IMG/VR virus record: IMGVR_UViG_3300050821_005090
Span: 1 to 46,891 of that record
Strand: one strand, 5' to 3'
Length of the DNA: 46,891 bases
DNA from: a virus
Part shown: positions 37,768 through 45,228 of the stretch, in pieces
How positions within the stretch are numbered: the stretch's first letter is position 1
How the letters are laid out: each line of letters begins with the position of its first letter
The notes under the pieces: model-generated
Seen by the model: the letters and a program-made list of their open reading frames with translations, nothing else
Database searches by the model: none
What the model was told of the DNA's origin: nothing
Program-made: the position numbers and the translations under genes

Positions 37768-39179
37768 GCGCGGCGCTTCATCGCTAAAAGCAATTGGTCC
37801 TGAACGCTGCGTCGATTCTGGTGGGCTTCCAGGACATCCTCATCCAACGTGTCCGCGGCAATAATTTGATGCTCGAATACGGCTCGATTGTAGCCGGCAT
37901 TGAACTGTCGCATCGGTCCGATGCGCTCTAGGAATTGCATTGTCTCCCCCCACTTCCATACATGGCCTACTCGGACGATTTGATTGGTTACGTGTTGAAG
38001 GCCATCAATACCGTGACCCATCGAGCCAGGGTGAGCCACGCCCATAGGAGAATCGCCAGATTTAAAAGCAGCAAGACCGCGGGGCGTAGAAATATCGACG
38101 CTGCGTTTAAAGTGAGCCAGGATACGCGCTTTATCACTCTTGAAGGAGTACTGGACAAGGAGCGGCATCCCTCCTGATTCCGAAGATACCGATTCAAGCG
38201 CTTCGAGTTTTGCACGGTGAATTTCCTCCCAGGCGGGGTAATCGGTATACATGGCGCCATTGGCGAGCTGCAAGCATTTGTTGGTCAAGCCCGCAGCCGT
38301 GAGCGCATCGATACGGTGGCCGCTTTCGAGTTTTACAAACATTTCTTTTTCGAGTTTGGCGTAGAGCGCCATAGCTCTTGGGGGGAGATGGACTCTGATC
38401 GGGTTGACGATGGGTTTTTTAAGGTCGTAGTAGTCGGCCGGGTCCACGGTGAGACAGATGTCAGCCAGAGCCGCATGAATTTCTCTTGCTGCATGTGGCA
38501 GAGGTTCAATACCTTGTCCACTCCAACGAAGTCTAAACCAACGGTCTTTAAAAGCCGTAAAAGTTCGTCCCAGCCTTTCGCCTCGATCGAGAAACCAGGT
38601 GCTACCCCATAGGTCTGCGAGACCGGCAGGCGCAGGTGTACCGCCCAAGTTAATCCACCGATCTGTGAGGTTATGCGCAATTCTTCCGACTGAATGGGCG
38701 CGTTTACCGCTGGCACCAGACTTAACACTGTGAAGGTTTGTTCCATGCGCTTTCTCCCGAAATCCTTTAAGACGTTCAAGTTCATCGGCAAACACCACTC
38801 GATACGGCCATTTGGCCAGCCAATAGTCAACTAGCCACGGCAACAATTCGTAGCTTACGGTATAGATGTGTGCTGGAATTTTGAGCTTCTTGAATCGCTC
38901 TTCTGGCGTTCCGCACAGCGATACAATCCGTAGATGCGCAAGTTGCGACCATTTAGCGGCTTCCTCGATCCAGGTATCTCGTGCCACTCGCGCAGGGCCG
39001 ATGACGAGTACCGGGTTGCGTAAGTCGATTTCTCCTAGTAAATCCATCAAGACGATCGCAAAGAGCGCGGAACTGGATTTGCCGATCCCCATGCCGCCCC
39101 AGACACCACAGCGTTTGACGTTGCGAATAAACTCGATCATAGGCGGCTGCGGAGGCCGCAAAATCAGTGGTTCAGCCAT
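37764..39179 (-). CDS. SF2/SNF2-like helicase
   Basis: The 471-residue protein has Walker A GGMGIGKSS at 28-36, the DEAD-like ADELERLKG at 131-139, a motif III-like NLGGTPAPAG at about 178 and a late QIVRVGHVW/QFLERIGPMRQ that fits motifs V-VI. This is the compact DEAD/SNF2 helicase common in phages with DUF2800/DUF2815 and family A polymerase. The start has no ribosome site and is preceded by repeated CTACTAAT elements. Confidence 0.87.
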   Translation of the reverse strand: MAEPLILRPPQPPMIEFIRNVKRCGVWGGMGIGKSSSALFAIVLMDLLGEIDLRNPVLVIGPARVARDTWIEEAAKWSQLAHLRIVSLCGTPEERFKKLKIPAHIYTVSYELLPWLVDYWLAKWPYRVVFADELERLKGFREKAHGTNLHSVKSGASGKRAHSVGRIAHNLTDRWINLGGTPAPAGLADLWGSTWFLDRGERLGRTFTAFKDRWFRLRWSGQGIEPLPHAAREIHAALADICLTVDPADYYDLKKPIVNPIRVHLPPRAMALYAKLEKEMFVKLESGHRIDALTAAGLTNKCLQLANGAMYTDYPAWEEIHRAKLEALESVSSESGGMPLLVQYSFKSDKARILAHFKRSVDISTPRGLAAFKSGDSPMGVAHPGSMGHGIDGLQHVTNQIVRVGHVWKWGETMQFLERIGPMRQFNAGYNRAVFEHQIIAADTLDEDVLEAHQNRRSVQDQLLLAMKRRA

Positions 39180-39183
39180 ACAA

Positions 39184-39219
39184 CTACTAATTAGCTACTA
39201 ATAAACACAGAATTAGTAG
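39184..39219. repeat. CTACTAAT direct and inverted repeats before the helicase
   Basis: CTACTAAT occurs at 39184-39191 and 39195-39202, and its inverse ATTAGTAG at 39212-39219. In leader RNA, one arm can pair with either of two partners, directly before the helicase ATG, which lacks a ribosome site. It could be an operator or a two-state RNA. Confidence 0.75.
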
Positions 39220-39220
39220 T

Positions 39221-39469
39221 TCAATCATGCTTCTCGCCGGCATCAGACTGTGAGCGTTTCAGTGGGGCCATCCCTAAAGAAGTCATTTCCCTGACCCATT
39301 CTCGCAATTCGCTGTCGGCCAGCAACGTCTTGACCGCAGCATAGTCGAACCAGTTGCCATCCGCCTCGATGGCTTCTTCTACATGAACCGTGAGAGAGGC
39401 CAGCTTGCACAGTAAAGCGGTTGTCGTGTTGCCTGTGCCTTTTTTCACTTTGATCTTTCGGCGCGGCAT
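39221..39469 (-). CDS. Hypothetical protein, 82 aa
   Basis: The N-terminus is very basic (MPRRKIKVKKGTGN), the rest helical with acidic residues. The start immediately follows the stop of the previous gene (TAAATG). Function unknown. Confidence 0.68.
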   Translation of the reverse strand: MPRRKIKVKKGTGNTTTALLCKLASLTVHVEEAIEADGNWFDYAAVKTLLADSELREWVREMTSLGMAPLKRSQSDAGEKHD

Positions 39470-39700
39470 TTACTTCACCTCTCCGCTGTTAGGTGACTGT
39501 GCGAGCCGCTGAGCCATCTTTTCACACTTCCACGCGATATCCTCGCTCATCCCCCGGCTTGGTTCCTGCACCCTAGCGAATAGCAACGCGCCAGCCAATT
39601 CAAACCCATCGACTTTTGCCTGCAAAAGATCGCGCTGGCGACGCAGATCGCGAATCTCAAAGGCTGCTGATTCAAGCGTCGATTTGATTTCGTCGTTCAC
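39470..39700 (-). CDS. Hypothetical coiled-coil protein, 76 aa
   Basis: FEIRDLRRQRDLLQAKVDGFELAGAL at 13-38 is a charged helix familiar from small phage proteins. A GTG start overlaps the previous stop (GTGA). Function unknown. Confidence 0.7.
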   Translation of the reverse strand: MNDEIKSTLESAAFEIRDLRRQRDLLQAKVDGFELAGALLFARVQEPSRGMSEDIAWKCEKMAQRLAQSPNSGEVK

Positions 39701-40035
39701 TGGGTACGTCCTGGTGCGGTGTGGTGGCTGGTCACTTCCTTGCGGAAGGCTTCTAGTTCTTTGTGGATCAGCGTCATGCGGTCCAAGTCTTTTTCTGTTG
39801 GCTCTGCGCCCGGATCGAGGATTGACATGATGCTGCTGAACAGGTGTTCGGCACCCATGAAGAACGCCTTGCGCATGTCATCGACCTGCACCTCTGGCGC
39901 ATCCTTCGGAACCACGTATCGCAGCATTGAGATCCAACCGAGTTCGAGGATCAGTCCCTTATCGGTGGCAACCTTTGCGAGTTCGGCGGCGACAATCTCG
40001 GTGATGCGGTGCCGATCAATCTTGTGTTCACCCAT
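39697..40035 (-). CDS. Phage hypothetical protein, 112 aa
   Basis: I start at MGEHKIDRHRITEIVAAEL because GGAGG stands 8 bases before that ATG, inside the longer frame. The helical protein contains ELGWISMLRYVVP and AFFMGAEHLFSSIMSIL. I recognise it as a recurring phage protein of unknown function. Confidence 0.72.
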   Translation of the reverse strand: MGEHKIDRHRITEIVAAELAKVATDKGLILELGWISMLRYVVPKDAPEVQVDDMRKAFFMGAEHLFSSIMSILDPGAEPTEKDLDRMTLIHKELEAFRKEVTSHHTAPGRTQ

Positions 40036-40073
40036 GCTCATCGCCTCCATCGACAGTGATCGATATATGGTTA

Positions 40074-40346
40074 TTAATCGTCATGCTGATCTCGTGTATT
40101 ATCAGTAATACCAAGTGCTGCGGCGATCTTTCGATTCGATTCGGCTGGCAACCACTCGTTGAAAACCTCGTGCAGTACAGCCTCCAACTCTTGAATGCGC
40201 TTCGTCTGGCGCTCGACTACCGGCAGGCCGAAGTTGCCGCAGTCGCAACTGGGACAGATCCCATCGCCACCGTAGGATCGGCTGTAGTAAGTCAGGCCGC
40301 AAATCTTGCAAAGCATGCCGCCCGGAATCGTATACGGGTCGTTCAT
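40074..40346 (-). CDS. Zinc-ribbon protein, 90 aa
   Basis: CKICG at 13-17 and CPSCDCG at 31-37 form a zinc ribbon. The C-terminal half is helical (TKRIQELEAVLHEVFNEW). It is coupled to the previous gene by ATGA. A DNA/RNA or protein-binding role is plausible. Confidence 0.72.
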   Translation of the reverse strand: MNDPYTIPGGMLCKICGLTYYSRSYGGDGICPSCDCGNFGLPVVERQTKRIQELEAVLHEVFNEWLPAESNRKIAAALGITDNTRDQHDD

Positions 40347-40555
40347 TTCGCCTCTGGATTGGCCTTAGGGTGATCGTGGCAGAGGATCGCGTTAGGCTTC
40401 GGGCCAACACCCTGCTGCCACAGCACGATGTCTTCCTCGACCGTCTTCATATGCTCGTAAGTCGCACGCGCAGACGGGGATAACCGCGCAATGATCGTGT
40501 GTTCGTCAGGGTCTCCGGCGATGCCTAGATATACGGCAAGTTCCTGGTCGTTCAC
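40343..40555 (-). CDS. Hypothetical protein, 70 aa
   Basis: Begins MNDQELAVYLGIAGDPDEH and ends with LCHDHPKANPEAK. Coupled by overlaps on both sides. No family assigned. Confidence 0.68.
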   Translation of the reverse strand: MNDQELAVYLGIAGDPDEHTIIARLSPSARATYEHMKTVEEDIVLWQQGVGPKPNAILCHDHPKANPEAK

Positions 40556-40755
40556 TGCTCATCTCCGGTTTTGGCAGTAATGATCGAGCCGCAAAGAGGA
40601 CACCACTTGTCCCATGGCATCGGTTCACCGACCGCATCGGCATCTCGCATTAGGTGCGCCATCAACGCTTGCAAGCGCACAGCCTCGCGTTCGTCATTCG
40701 TGAGCAGCGCCGTGTGCAAACGGTTGCGAACGTTGTCCATGTATTCAGAAATCAT
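40552..40755 (-). CDS. Hypothetical protein with C-terminal zinc knuckle, 67 aa
   Basis: A helical first half (NVRNRLHTALLTNDEREAV) ends in WCPLCGSIITAKTGDEQ with one CxxC pair. Start overlaps the previous frame by ATGA. Function unknown. Confidence 0.68.
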   Translation of the reverse strand: MISEYMDNVRNRLHTALLTNDEREAVRLQALMAHLMRDADAVGEPMPWDKWCPLCGSIITAKTGDEQ

Positions 40756-40913
40756 TTCGGCTCCGCAGCGGATGTACGAGTGAAGGGGTGACGCTGAGAG
40801 GGATTCGAACCGACAACCTTCCCCTGCCGGGGCCGCTCTACCACGCGATGCCTCGCGCTCGGCTTTCGCTCATGCGCTATCCCGAGATATTGAGCTACCA
40901 GCGCCATAATCAT
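40752..40913 (-). CDS. ATGA-bounded 53-aa frame containing a tRNA-like segment
   Basis: The frame starts with an ATGA overlap on the 62-residue gene and ends with an ATGA overlap on the 67-residue gene, as real genes do here. Yet its product includes KVVGSNPSQR, the typical translation of a tRNA T-arm. It is flanked by direct repeats of AAATGATT. Either a tRNA-derived sequence has been taken into a coding frame, or the frame is accidental and the DNA is an RNA gene remnant. Confidence 0.4.
   Translation of the reverse strand: MIMALVAQYLGIAHERKPSARHRVVERPRQGKVVGSNPSQRHPFTRTSAAEPK
40790..40905 (-). tRNA. Degenerate tRNA-like element, probably not functional
   Basis: The ends GGCGCTG and CAGCGTC pair over 7 positions (one G-U) like an acceptor stem, TAGCTC resembles the start of a D-arm, GGTAGAGC its end and GGTTCGAATCC a T-arm. 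The D-loop is expanded by about 40 bases, the anticodon arm (CCCC-GGCA-GGGG) has no standard 7-base loop, and the T-stem has two mismatches. No anticodon can be named. Confidence 0.35.
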
Positions 40914-41098
40914 TTTCCTTGTGAAGTAGATTGTGATGCACGCCAAGCGCGAAGCTCGTCGGCCAGCGCCCAACGCCTTGGGCCACTCCCGCCGCTGAAC
41001 AGGCGCGGGAAGTCCAAACGCCCTTGATTCTCTGGTGCGCCTACAATCGCCAGTTCGGCGTCGGTCAACTCAGCGTATTTTTCCATTGGCTCATTCAT
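40910..41098 (-). CDS. Hypothetical protein, 62 aa
   Basis: I start at MNEPMEKYAELTDAE (41098). The upstream in-frame extension would overlap the next gene. It contains LDFPRLFSGGSGPRRWALADELRAW. Function unknown. Confidence 0.65.
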   Translation of the reverse strand: MNEPMEKYAELTDAELAIVGAPENQGRLDFPRLFSGGSGPRRWALADELRAWRASQSTSQGK

Positions 41099-41109
41099 CT
41101 TCGTCACTC

Positions 41110-41307
41110 TTAGTTGCGCACGCGAGTTAGAGCGGCCAGCGCTCGGCCATAAGCTCGCGCCGCTTTCAACAATGCGCGACGGTCGCATGCTATGGCGTAG
41201 CCGTCGCGATTCAACACAGCCCAACGTTCGGCGGACCCGAGCAATTCGACATAGCGATTGTCGCAACGATCCATCGCCGCTTGGATTCTCTGTGCCTTAG
41301 TCATCAT
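41110..41307 (-). CDS. Phage hypothetical protein MTKAQRIQ, 65 aa
   Basis: MTKAQRIQAAMDRCDNRY and ERWAVLNRDGYAI are familiar from small phage proteins. The start overlaps the previous stop (ATGATGA); the second ATG is an equal candidate. Function unknown. Confidence 0.7.
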   Translation of the reverse strand: MMTKAQRIQAAMDRCDNRYVELLGSAERWAVLNRDGYAIACDRRALLKAARAYGRALAALTRVRN

Positions 41308-41480
41308 GGCTTCGCTGCCCGGTCAGACTGAGATTCCAAAGCGGCGCGCATACACCAGCCATTCCAAGCCCCATCTAGCCACGTTGCGACATAGCCGCCA
41401 TCCAACTGACGTTGAAAATACCAGCCTGGAAACTTCTTGGCTATCAGCCGCTCGAATTCCTTTCGGTCTTTGGCTTTCAT
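41304..41480 (-). CDS. Hypothetical protein, 58 aa
   Basis: MKAKDRKEFERLIAKKFPGW is followed by an aromatic-rich YVATWLDGAWNGWCM. It has the normal ATGA overlap with the next gene. No family assigned. Confidence 0.65.
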   Translation of the reverse strand: MKAKDRKEFERLIAKKFPGWYFQRQLDGGYVATWLDGAWNGWCMRAALESQSDRAAKP

Positions 41481-41499
41481 GTGATTTTCGACGTGAATC

Positions 41500-41673
41500 C
41501 TAGCCCTTGAGATATGCCGGATCGGCGAAGCCAGGAGTCACGGCCTCCAGCACTTCGCGGATCGACAGTTCGCGACCGACGCGCTTTTCCTCTTCGAGCT
41601 TCAATTGCTTCAGCGCCGCTTTGTCCTCAGCGCTCATGGCCGAATAGACTTGAGAGAAACTTTGAATACCCAT
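41500..41673 (-). CDS. Hypothetical protein, 57 aa
   Basis: AAAGGAG, formed by the end of the previous gene, is 6 bases from the ATG. The protein is helical and charged (MSAEDKAALKQLKLEEEKRVG) and ends FADPAYLKG. Function unknown. Confidence 0.65.
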   Translation of the reverse strand: MGIQSFSQVYSAMSAEDKAALKQLKLEEEKRVGRELSIREVLEAVTPGFADPAYLKG

Positions 41674-41674
41674 T

Positions 41675-42001
41675 TCATTCTCCTTTCGTTGGTTGATCTA
41701 CTTTCGTTTCCGCCTGTGGCGTGATGGATATATCGTTATTATCCGTCACGGGAATGAACGCTTTCGGCCATCCACCGGGCGGCGGGGTTGCGGGAGGGTG
41801 GCCTGGCGTTTCCGAGGCTGGGCATAATTTGTAGTACAGTTCATAGCCCTTACAGCCGGTCTCGGCGTTACAGTTCATGGCTACCTGCTTCAGCGCCGCC
41901 TCCAGTTCGCGAATGTGCTCGATGGCTTCCTTCACCAATTCGTCGGTGTCGGTCGTGCCGGTGTGGTAGTAGTGATGTTGCAGACGTTCGATTAGCGTCA
42001 T
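41675..42001 (-). CDS. Hypothetical protein, 108 aa
   Basis: MTLIERLQHHYYHTGTTDTDELVKEAI is followed by CNAETGCKGYELYYKLC and a Pro-rich tail. The first 60 residues look like small phage proteins of unknown role. Coupled to neighbours by overlap. Confidence 0.66.
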   Translation of the reverse strand: MTLIERLQHHYYHTGTTDTDELVKEAIEHIRELEAALKQVAMNCNAETGCKGYELYYKLCPASETPGHPPATPPPGGWPKAFIPVTDNNDISITPQAETKVDQPTKGE

Positions 42002-42153
42002 GGCTTCATCTCGTTTTGCGCAGCAAAGCTATTCATGGTTTCACCAGTTTATAAATTGCGATCACGAGGTAGAACGCTCCGACAACCGCAAGCACGTATT
42101 TCACCGCGTCAAGATTGCGCATCAGAGGCCTTTGCAGCAGTAAAGCTATCCAT
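41998..42153 (-). repeat. Imperfect repeat of a tiny start region
   Basis: ATGAATAGCTTTGCTGCGCAAA (start 42036) and ATGGATAGCTTTACTGCTGCAAA (start 42153) are related and open frames of 12 and 14 codons, one on each side of the 29-residue membrane peptide. The 12-codon frame overlaps the next start by ATGA. Confidence 0.6.
42033..42122 (-). CDS. Micro membrane peptide, 29 aa
   Basis: MRNLDAVKYVLAVVGAFYLV continues to a Lys-rich end, a single membrane segment. An AAGG ribosome site precedes it and its stop overlaps the following tiny frame by ATGA. Function unknown. Confidence 0.55.
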   Translation of the reverse strand: MRNLDAVKYVLAVVGAFYLVIAIYKLVKP

Positions 42154-42439
42154 AAACGCCTCGATCGTAATCAGCGAAAAAGCCTTCTACCTGTGGAGTT
42201 GTCCACAATACTAGCACAACGTAGCCTAAGCTACGCAAGTCTTTATGGTATTCATCTTGCCACGGCTCCAGGCGCCCCCCGATAGCTTTGGTTTCCACGT
42301 AAATCGTGTTTCCTGGAAAGCGCAAGGTCCGGTCAGGATGCCCTCGGCGCCCTGCATCGATTAATTTGGAGCACATACCGCCTCGCGTAAGCGTCTCCTG
42401 GCGCAAATAATCCTCTACTTTGGCTTCCGGCTTACTCAA
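42146..42439 (-). CDS. VRR-NUC nuclease
   Basis: I choose TTG at 42439, whose TTGAGTAAG overlaps the preceding stop, giving a product that begins MSKPEAKVEDYL like other phage VRR-NUC proteins. GHPDRTLRFPGNTIYVETKA holds the PD...ExK active site, and WQDEYHKDLRSLGYVVLVL the family end. It likely cleaves branched or damaged DNA. The 97-residue size is normal. Confidence 0.83.
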   Translation of the reverse strand: MSKPEAKVEDYLRQETLTRGGMCSKLIDAGRRGHPDRTLRFPGNTIYVETKAIGGRLEPWQDEYHKDLRSLGYVVLVLWTTPQVEGFFADYDRGVYG

Positions 42440-42587
42440 GCAGCAACCGCTCGTACGCGATGGTAGAGGCGTGCATCGAGCACTGTTTCTCAAGAATCCG
42501 ATTACCATCCTTGCCAAATACCGGCTGGCCGTTCTCTTTACGCATGTAGACGCAACGACAGGGGTAGGATTTCAGGGACAGGTACAT
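42432..42587 (-). CDS. Cysteine-containing small protein, 51 aa
   Basis: MYLSLKSYPCRCVYMRKENG then FGKDGNRILEKQC; ends YERLLLE. It lies between DNA polymerase and VRR-NUC genes, overlapping the latter by 8 bases. Function unknown. Confidence 0.62.
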   Translation of the reverse strand: MYLSLKSYPCRCVYMRKENGQPVFGKDGNRILEKQCSMHASTIAYERLLLE

Positions 42588-42600
42588 GGCTTCAACAATA

Positions 42601-44709
42601 CTATTTGGTGTATCGATATGTCACCTTGCCTTTGGCGGACATCGGCATGCCATCTGCCCAGAGACTTGATTCCACCAGCAGTTGACTCAGTTCCTTGTCG
42701 TTATATCGATCTTCATCAGGCGGTTCGGTAATCGCTTCATCATGCACTGACAGAACCGGATTGTAGCCAGCCTCATCGGCCGCAAGCAATCCATCCATGA
42801 GAATGTCCGCACAGCCGCCTTGGCAGACATTCTCCGCATCCTTTGGCCCGTAGGTCGAAATGCGCCCCCATTGCTTCGTGTAAGGATCTACCCCAATGAA
42901 CGAGCGACTCGTGTAGCGCCCGTCAATTCGCAGACGGGGTGCGGGATAGTTAAGGTAGCGGCCACTGGGTAATTTGATCCGTAACCAGTTCCCGACGCGA
43001 TCAACGCTGATACGCTCCCCGGCGCGAAACTTCTTGCCGCGGCTGCGGATCGCGTCTTTGGCCGCGTTATCGAGCGCTTCCCAGAAAGCGACAATTTGGG
43101 GGTGGGCCGCGCGCCACATAAGTACCAGGGATTGACAGACGATCCAGGTGCGCTCGGGGAGCCCATAAGTACGCCGTTGTTTGATGGCCTTGATCCAGAG
43201 GCGTTGAGCCTCGCGCTTAAGCTCAAGCGGGATTGCGGCCCAGGCGCTAATCGCAAGCTCATCGAGACGCAAGCCATATGTTTCTGCCATCGAGCAGAAG
43301 GCACCGACTCTCCCGCCGAATTGGAGGGCCAGTTCCATGACTTTGCCGACTTGCCGGCGCCAGTCGCCTTCATCGGCAATGCTGTTGGGATCAATGTTGA
43401 ACGGTCTTGCATATGCCACCTTGTATAAATCAGGGCCTTCTTTTCGGTCATACGCAGCATACGCTGCAATCTTCCATTCTTCACCCGCAATCCACGCCAT
43501 AAAGCGGCCTTCGATGTTGGCCAGATCCGCCGTGACTAGGCGCTTACCCGGAGCTGCGATAATGAGCCCGCGCAGGCAGCTCGCCGCGAGCCCCATGATG
43601 TCGTCGGGGTCTAGGAGTTCGATCGCCCCGGCCAGAAAGAACTTGATAGCGAGCGCAATTTGCGCAGGCGGGAATTGAGGGCGAGGTAGAGACTGTGGCT
43701 GAAAAGTACGGCCAGCCCAACGGCCAGTGCGCATAGCCCCACAGAAAACCAGCAGATTAAAAAGCCGACCCAGCACATGCTGATTAAGCACACGCTGACA
43801 CTTTGCTGTGCTTGCCTTGCTTGCCTGCTGGCGAATGCGCAGCAATTCCTTGATATGTTCGGGTAAAGATTCATCTTCAAGCCTCCGTTCCACCGTATCG
43901 GCGGTTAAATCGGGCAACGAGACGCCAAACTCCGCCATGTAGGCAAGCAGCCGATCGCGCTGCGTGGTGCGCTCCAAGGCGCTCTCTGAGCCTTCCAGGC
44001 CATCCGCCTGGAGCTTGGATAGCTTTGCCGTTCGTGCGGCCAGGCGGCTCTTGGCGCGCGTCGTGGCATCGACGATGGCGGATGCCAGCTTTAGATCCAT
44101 TGCCACACCGCGATGGTTCATGCGGTAATCGAGCGCCCACATTGCCCACATGCGCGGTGTCGCGTTCCATTTCGGGATCTTGCGCCAGATATAGCGCATC
44201 GCCTCCACATCACGGCCCCCGTAGCGCAAGAATTGCGTCCATTCCTTGGGGTGCGTTTCCGGGGTGTTGTACTCGCCTCGGGAGTTTGGGCTCCAGAACA
44301 CCGCGCCGATATCTTTGCCTTTGAGCTTGGCAAATGTTTCAGGCACTTTGAAAATATCGCAGAGCTTATCGAGGCCCCCTGGCAGACCATGCATCCGTGC
44401 GAGCGCCGCGGTACAACGCCATTTGGATTCAGGAATATCGAGTGTTTTAGTCGCTTCAAGCATCGTGCGATCAAACTCTGCTTGATGCGCCCAGACTTCA
44501 TCGGCTTTGCCAATCGCGTGTTTGAGGATTTTGAGAGAATGCTGGCGATCGGGCGCCGCTTTTTTCGATAGCATGTCGATGACGACGACTGGCCCGTTGT
44601 CGATTGCGTATTGCACCATCGTCATTTCGACTTGGGTTGCGTATTTAACGTTTCCTTGTCGAATGGGGACTCGACTTCTGGTTTCTGTATCGAGCCAAAG
44701 GCGACGCAT
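42601..44709 (-). CDS. Family A DNA polymerase with 3'-5' exonuclease
   Basis: The 702-residue enzyme has an exonuclease domain (LDTET at 6-10, HQAEFD at 75-80, YGGRD at 163-167) and a polymerase domain: motif A TADLANIEGR (D395, E400, R402), motif B R452-x3-K456, motif C VHDE (H656, D657). It is the replicative polymerase of the phage. Position 464, normally the tyrosine of the O-helix, is phenylalanine (QFGGRVG) here. Its exonuclease II asparagine is replaced by glutamine. Confidence 0.95.
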   Translation of the reverse strand: MRRLWLDTETRSRVPIRQGNVKYATQVEMTMVQYAIDNGPVVVIDMLSKKAAPDRQHSLKILKHAIGKADEVWAHQAEFDRTMLEATKTLDIPESKWRCTAALARMHGLPGGLDKLCDIFKVPETFAKLKGKDIGAVFWSPNSRGEYNTPETHPKEWTQFLRYGGRDVEAMRYIWRKIPKWNATPRMWAMWALDYRMNHRGVAMDLKLASAIVDATTRAKSRLAARTAKLSKLQADGLEGSESALERTTQRDRLLAYMAEFGVSLPDLTADTVERRLEDESLPEHIKELLRIRQQASKASTAKCQRVLNQHVLGRLFNLLVFCGAMRTGRWAGRTFQPQSLPRPQFPPAQIALAIKFFLAGAIELLDPDDIMGLAASCLRGLIIAAPGKRLVTADLANIEGRFMAWIAGEEWKIAAYAAYDRKEGPDLYKVAYARPFNIDPNSIADEGDWRRQVGKVMELALQFGGRVGAFCSMAETYGLRLDELAISAWAAIPLELKREAQRLWIKAIKQRRTYGLPERTWIVCQSLVLMWRAAHPQIVAFWEALDNAAKDAIRSRGKKFRAGERISVDRVGNWLRIKLPSGRYLNYPAPRLRIDGRYTSRSFIGVDPYTKQWGRISTYGPKDAENVCQGGCADILMDGLLAADEAGYNPVLSVHDEAITEPPDEDRYNDKELSQLLVESSLWADGMPMSAKGKVTYRYTK

Positions 44710-44710
44710 T

Positions 44711-44899
44711 TTATTGCAGCTTTTTTTCTGCTCTAACTAATGCATCTAATAGCTTTTCTGTCGAGGGCAACCTGCCTAAAGTTTGGCGCTCTTGCCCATC
44801 GTAATGTTGAGCAACAGCGTATAAAATTTCATTAAATTCACTTTTAGTGAACTCTATAAGAATTGACGGCTCTTTATTTTGTACAGTTATTATTTTCAT
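44711..44899 (-). CDS. Hypothetical protein before polymerase, 62 aa
   Basis: MKIITVQNKEPSILIEFTK is followed by a helical region. AT-richer than neighbours. It stops just before the polymerase start and is coupled upstream by ATGA. Function unknown. Confidence 0.66.
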   Translation of the reverse strand: MKIITVQNKEPSILIEFTKSEFNEILYAVAQHYDGQERQTLGRLPSTEKLLDALVRAEKKLQ

Positions 44900-45150
44900 T
44901 GCAGTAGCTGAATCAAGTTCTCGCCGGGGCTTTCTTTGGCTTGCTCTACGATCCGCGCGCCAATCATGTAGATTGCAAAGGCAGCGCCCAAGGCAACGGC
45001 CGCGTCCTTCGGGTAGTCTTTCTGCAGATCGGTGAATGCTTTCTCGATTTTAGCCGCCGCGCGCTTGGCTTTATTGCGCTGACTCGGCGGAATGCCGCGA
45101 ATCAGCTCTCTGAGAATCTCGCAGTTTTCTTCAATATTTTGGCTGAACAT
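44896..45150 (-). CDS. Hypothetical helical protein, 84 aa
   Basis: Charged helix (ILRELIRGIPPSQRNKAKRA) then a hydrophobic VALGAAFAIYMIGARI segment that may bind a membrane. GGGAG precedes the start. Function unknown. Confidence 0.66.
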   Translation of the reverse strand: MFSQNIEENCEILRELIRGIPPSQRNKAKRAAAKIEKAFTDLQKDYPKDAAVALGAAFAIYMIGARIVEQAKESPGENLIQLLQ

Positions 45151-45157
45151 GGCGACT

Positions 45158-45222
45158 CCCGCCCATCTCCCGCACGTTGCTAGCGGACCCGGTCCGACTC
45201 ATCACAACAACGCGCGGGCGGG
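45158..45222 (-). promoter_or_regulatory. Nested inverted repeat after the ssDNA-binding protein gene
   Basis: Arms CCCGCACGTTG (45169-45179) and CAACGCGCGGG (45208-45218) match at 10 of 11 positions, with a CGGACC-C-GGTCCG palindrome in the loop and CCCGCCC/GGGCGGG outside. No T-tract follows. Probably an RNA stability or attenuation element. Confidence 0.6.
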
Positions 45223-45228
45223 ACTCGG

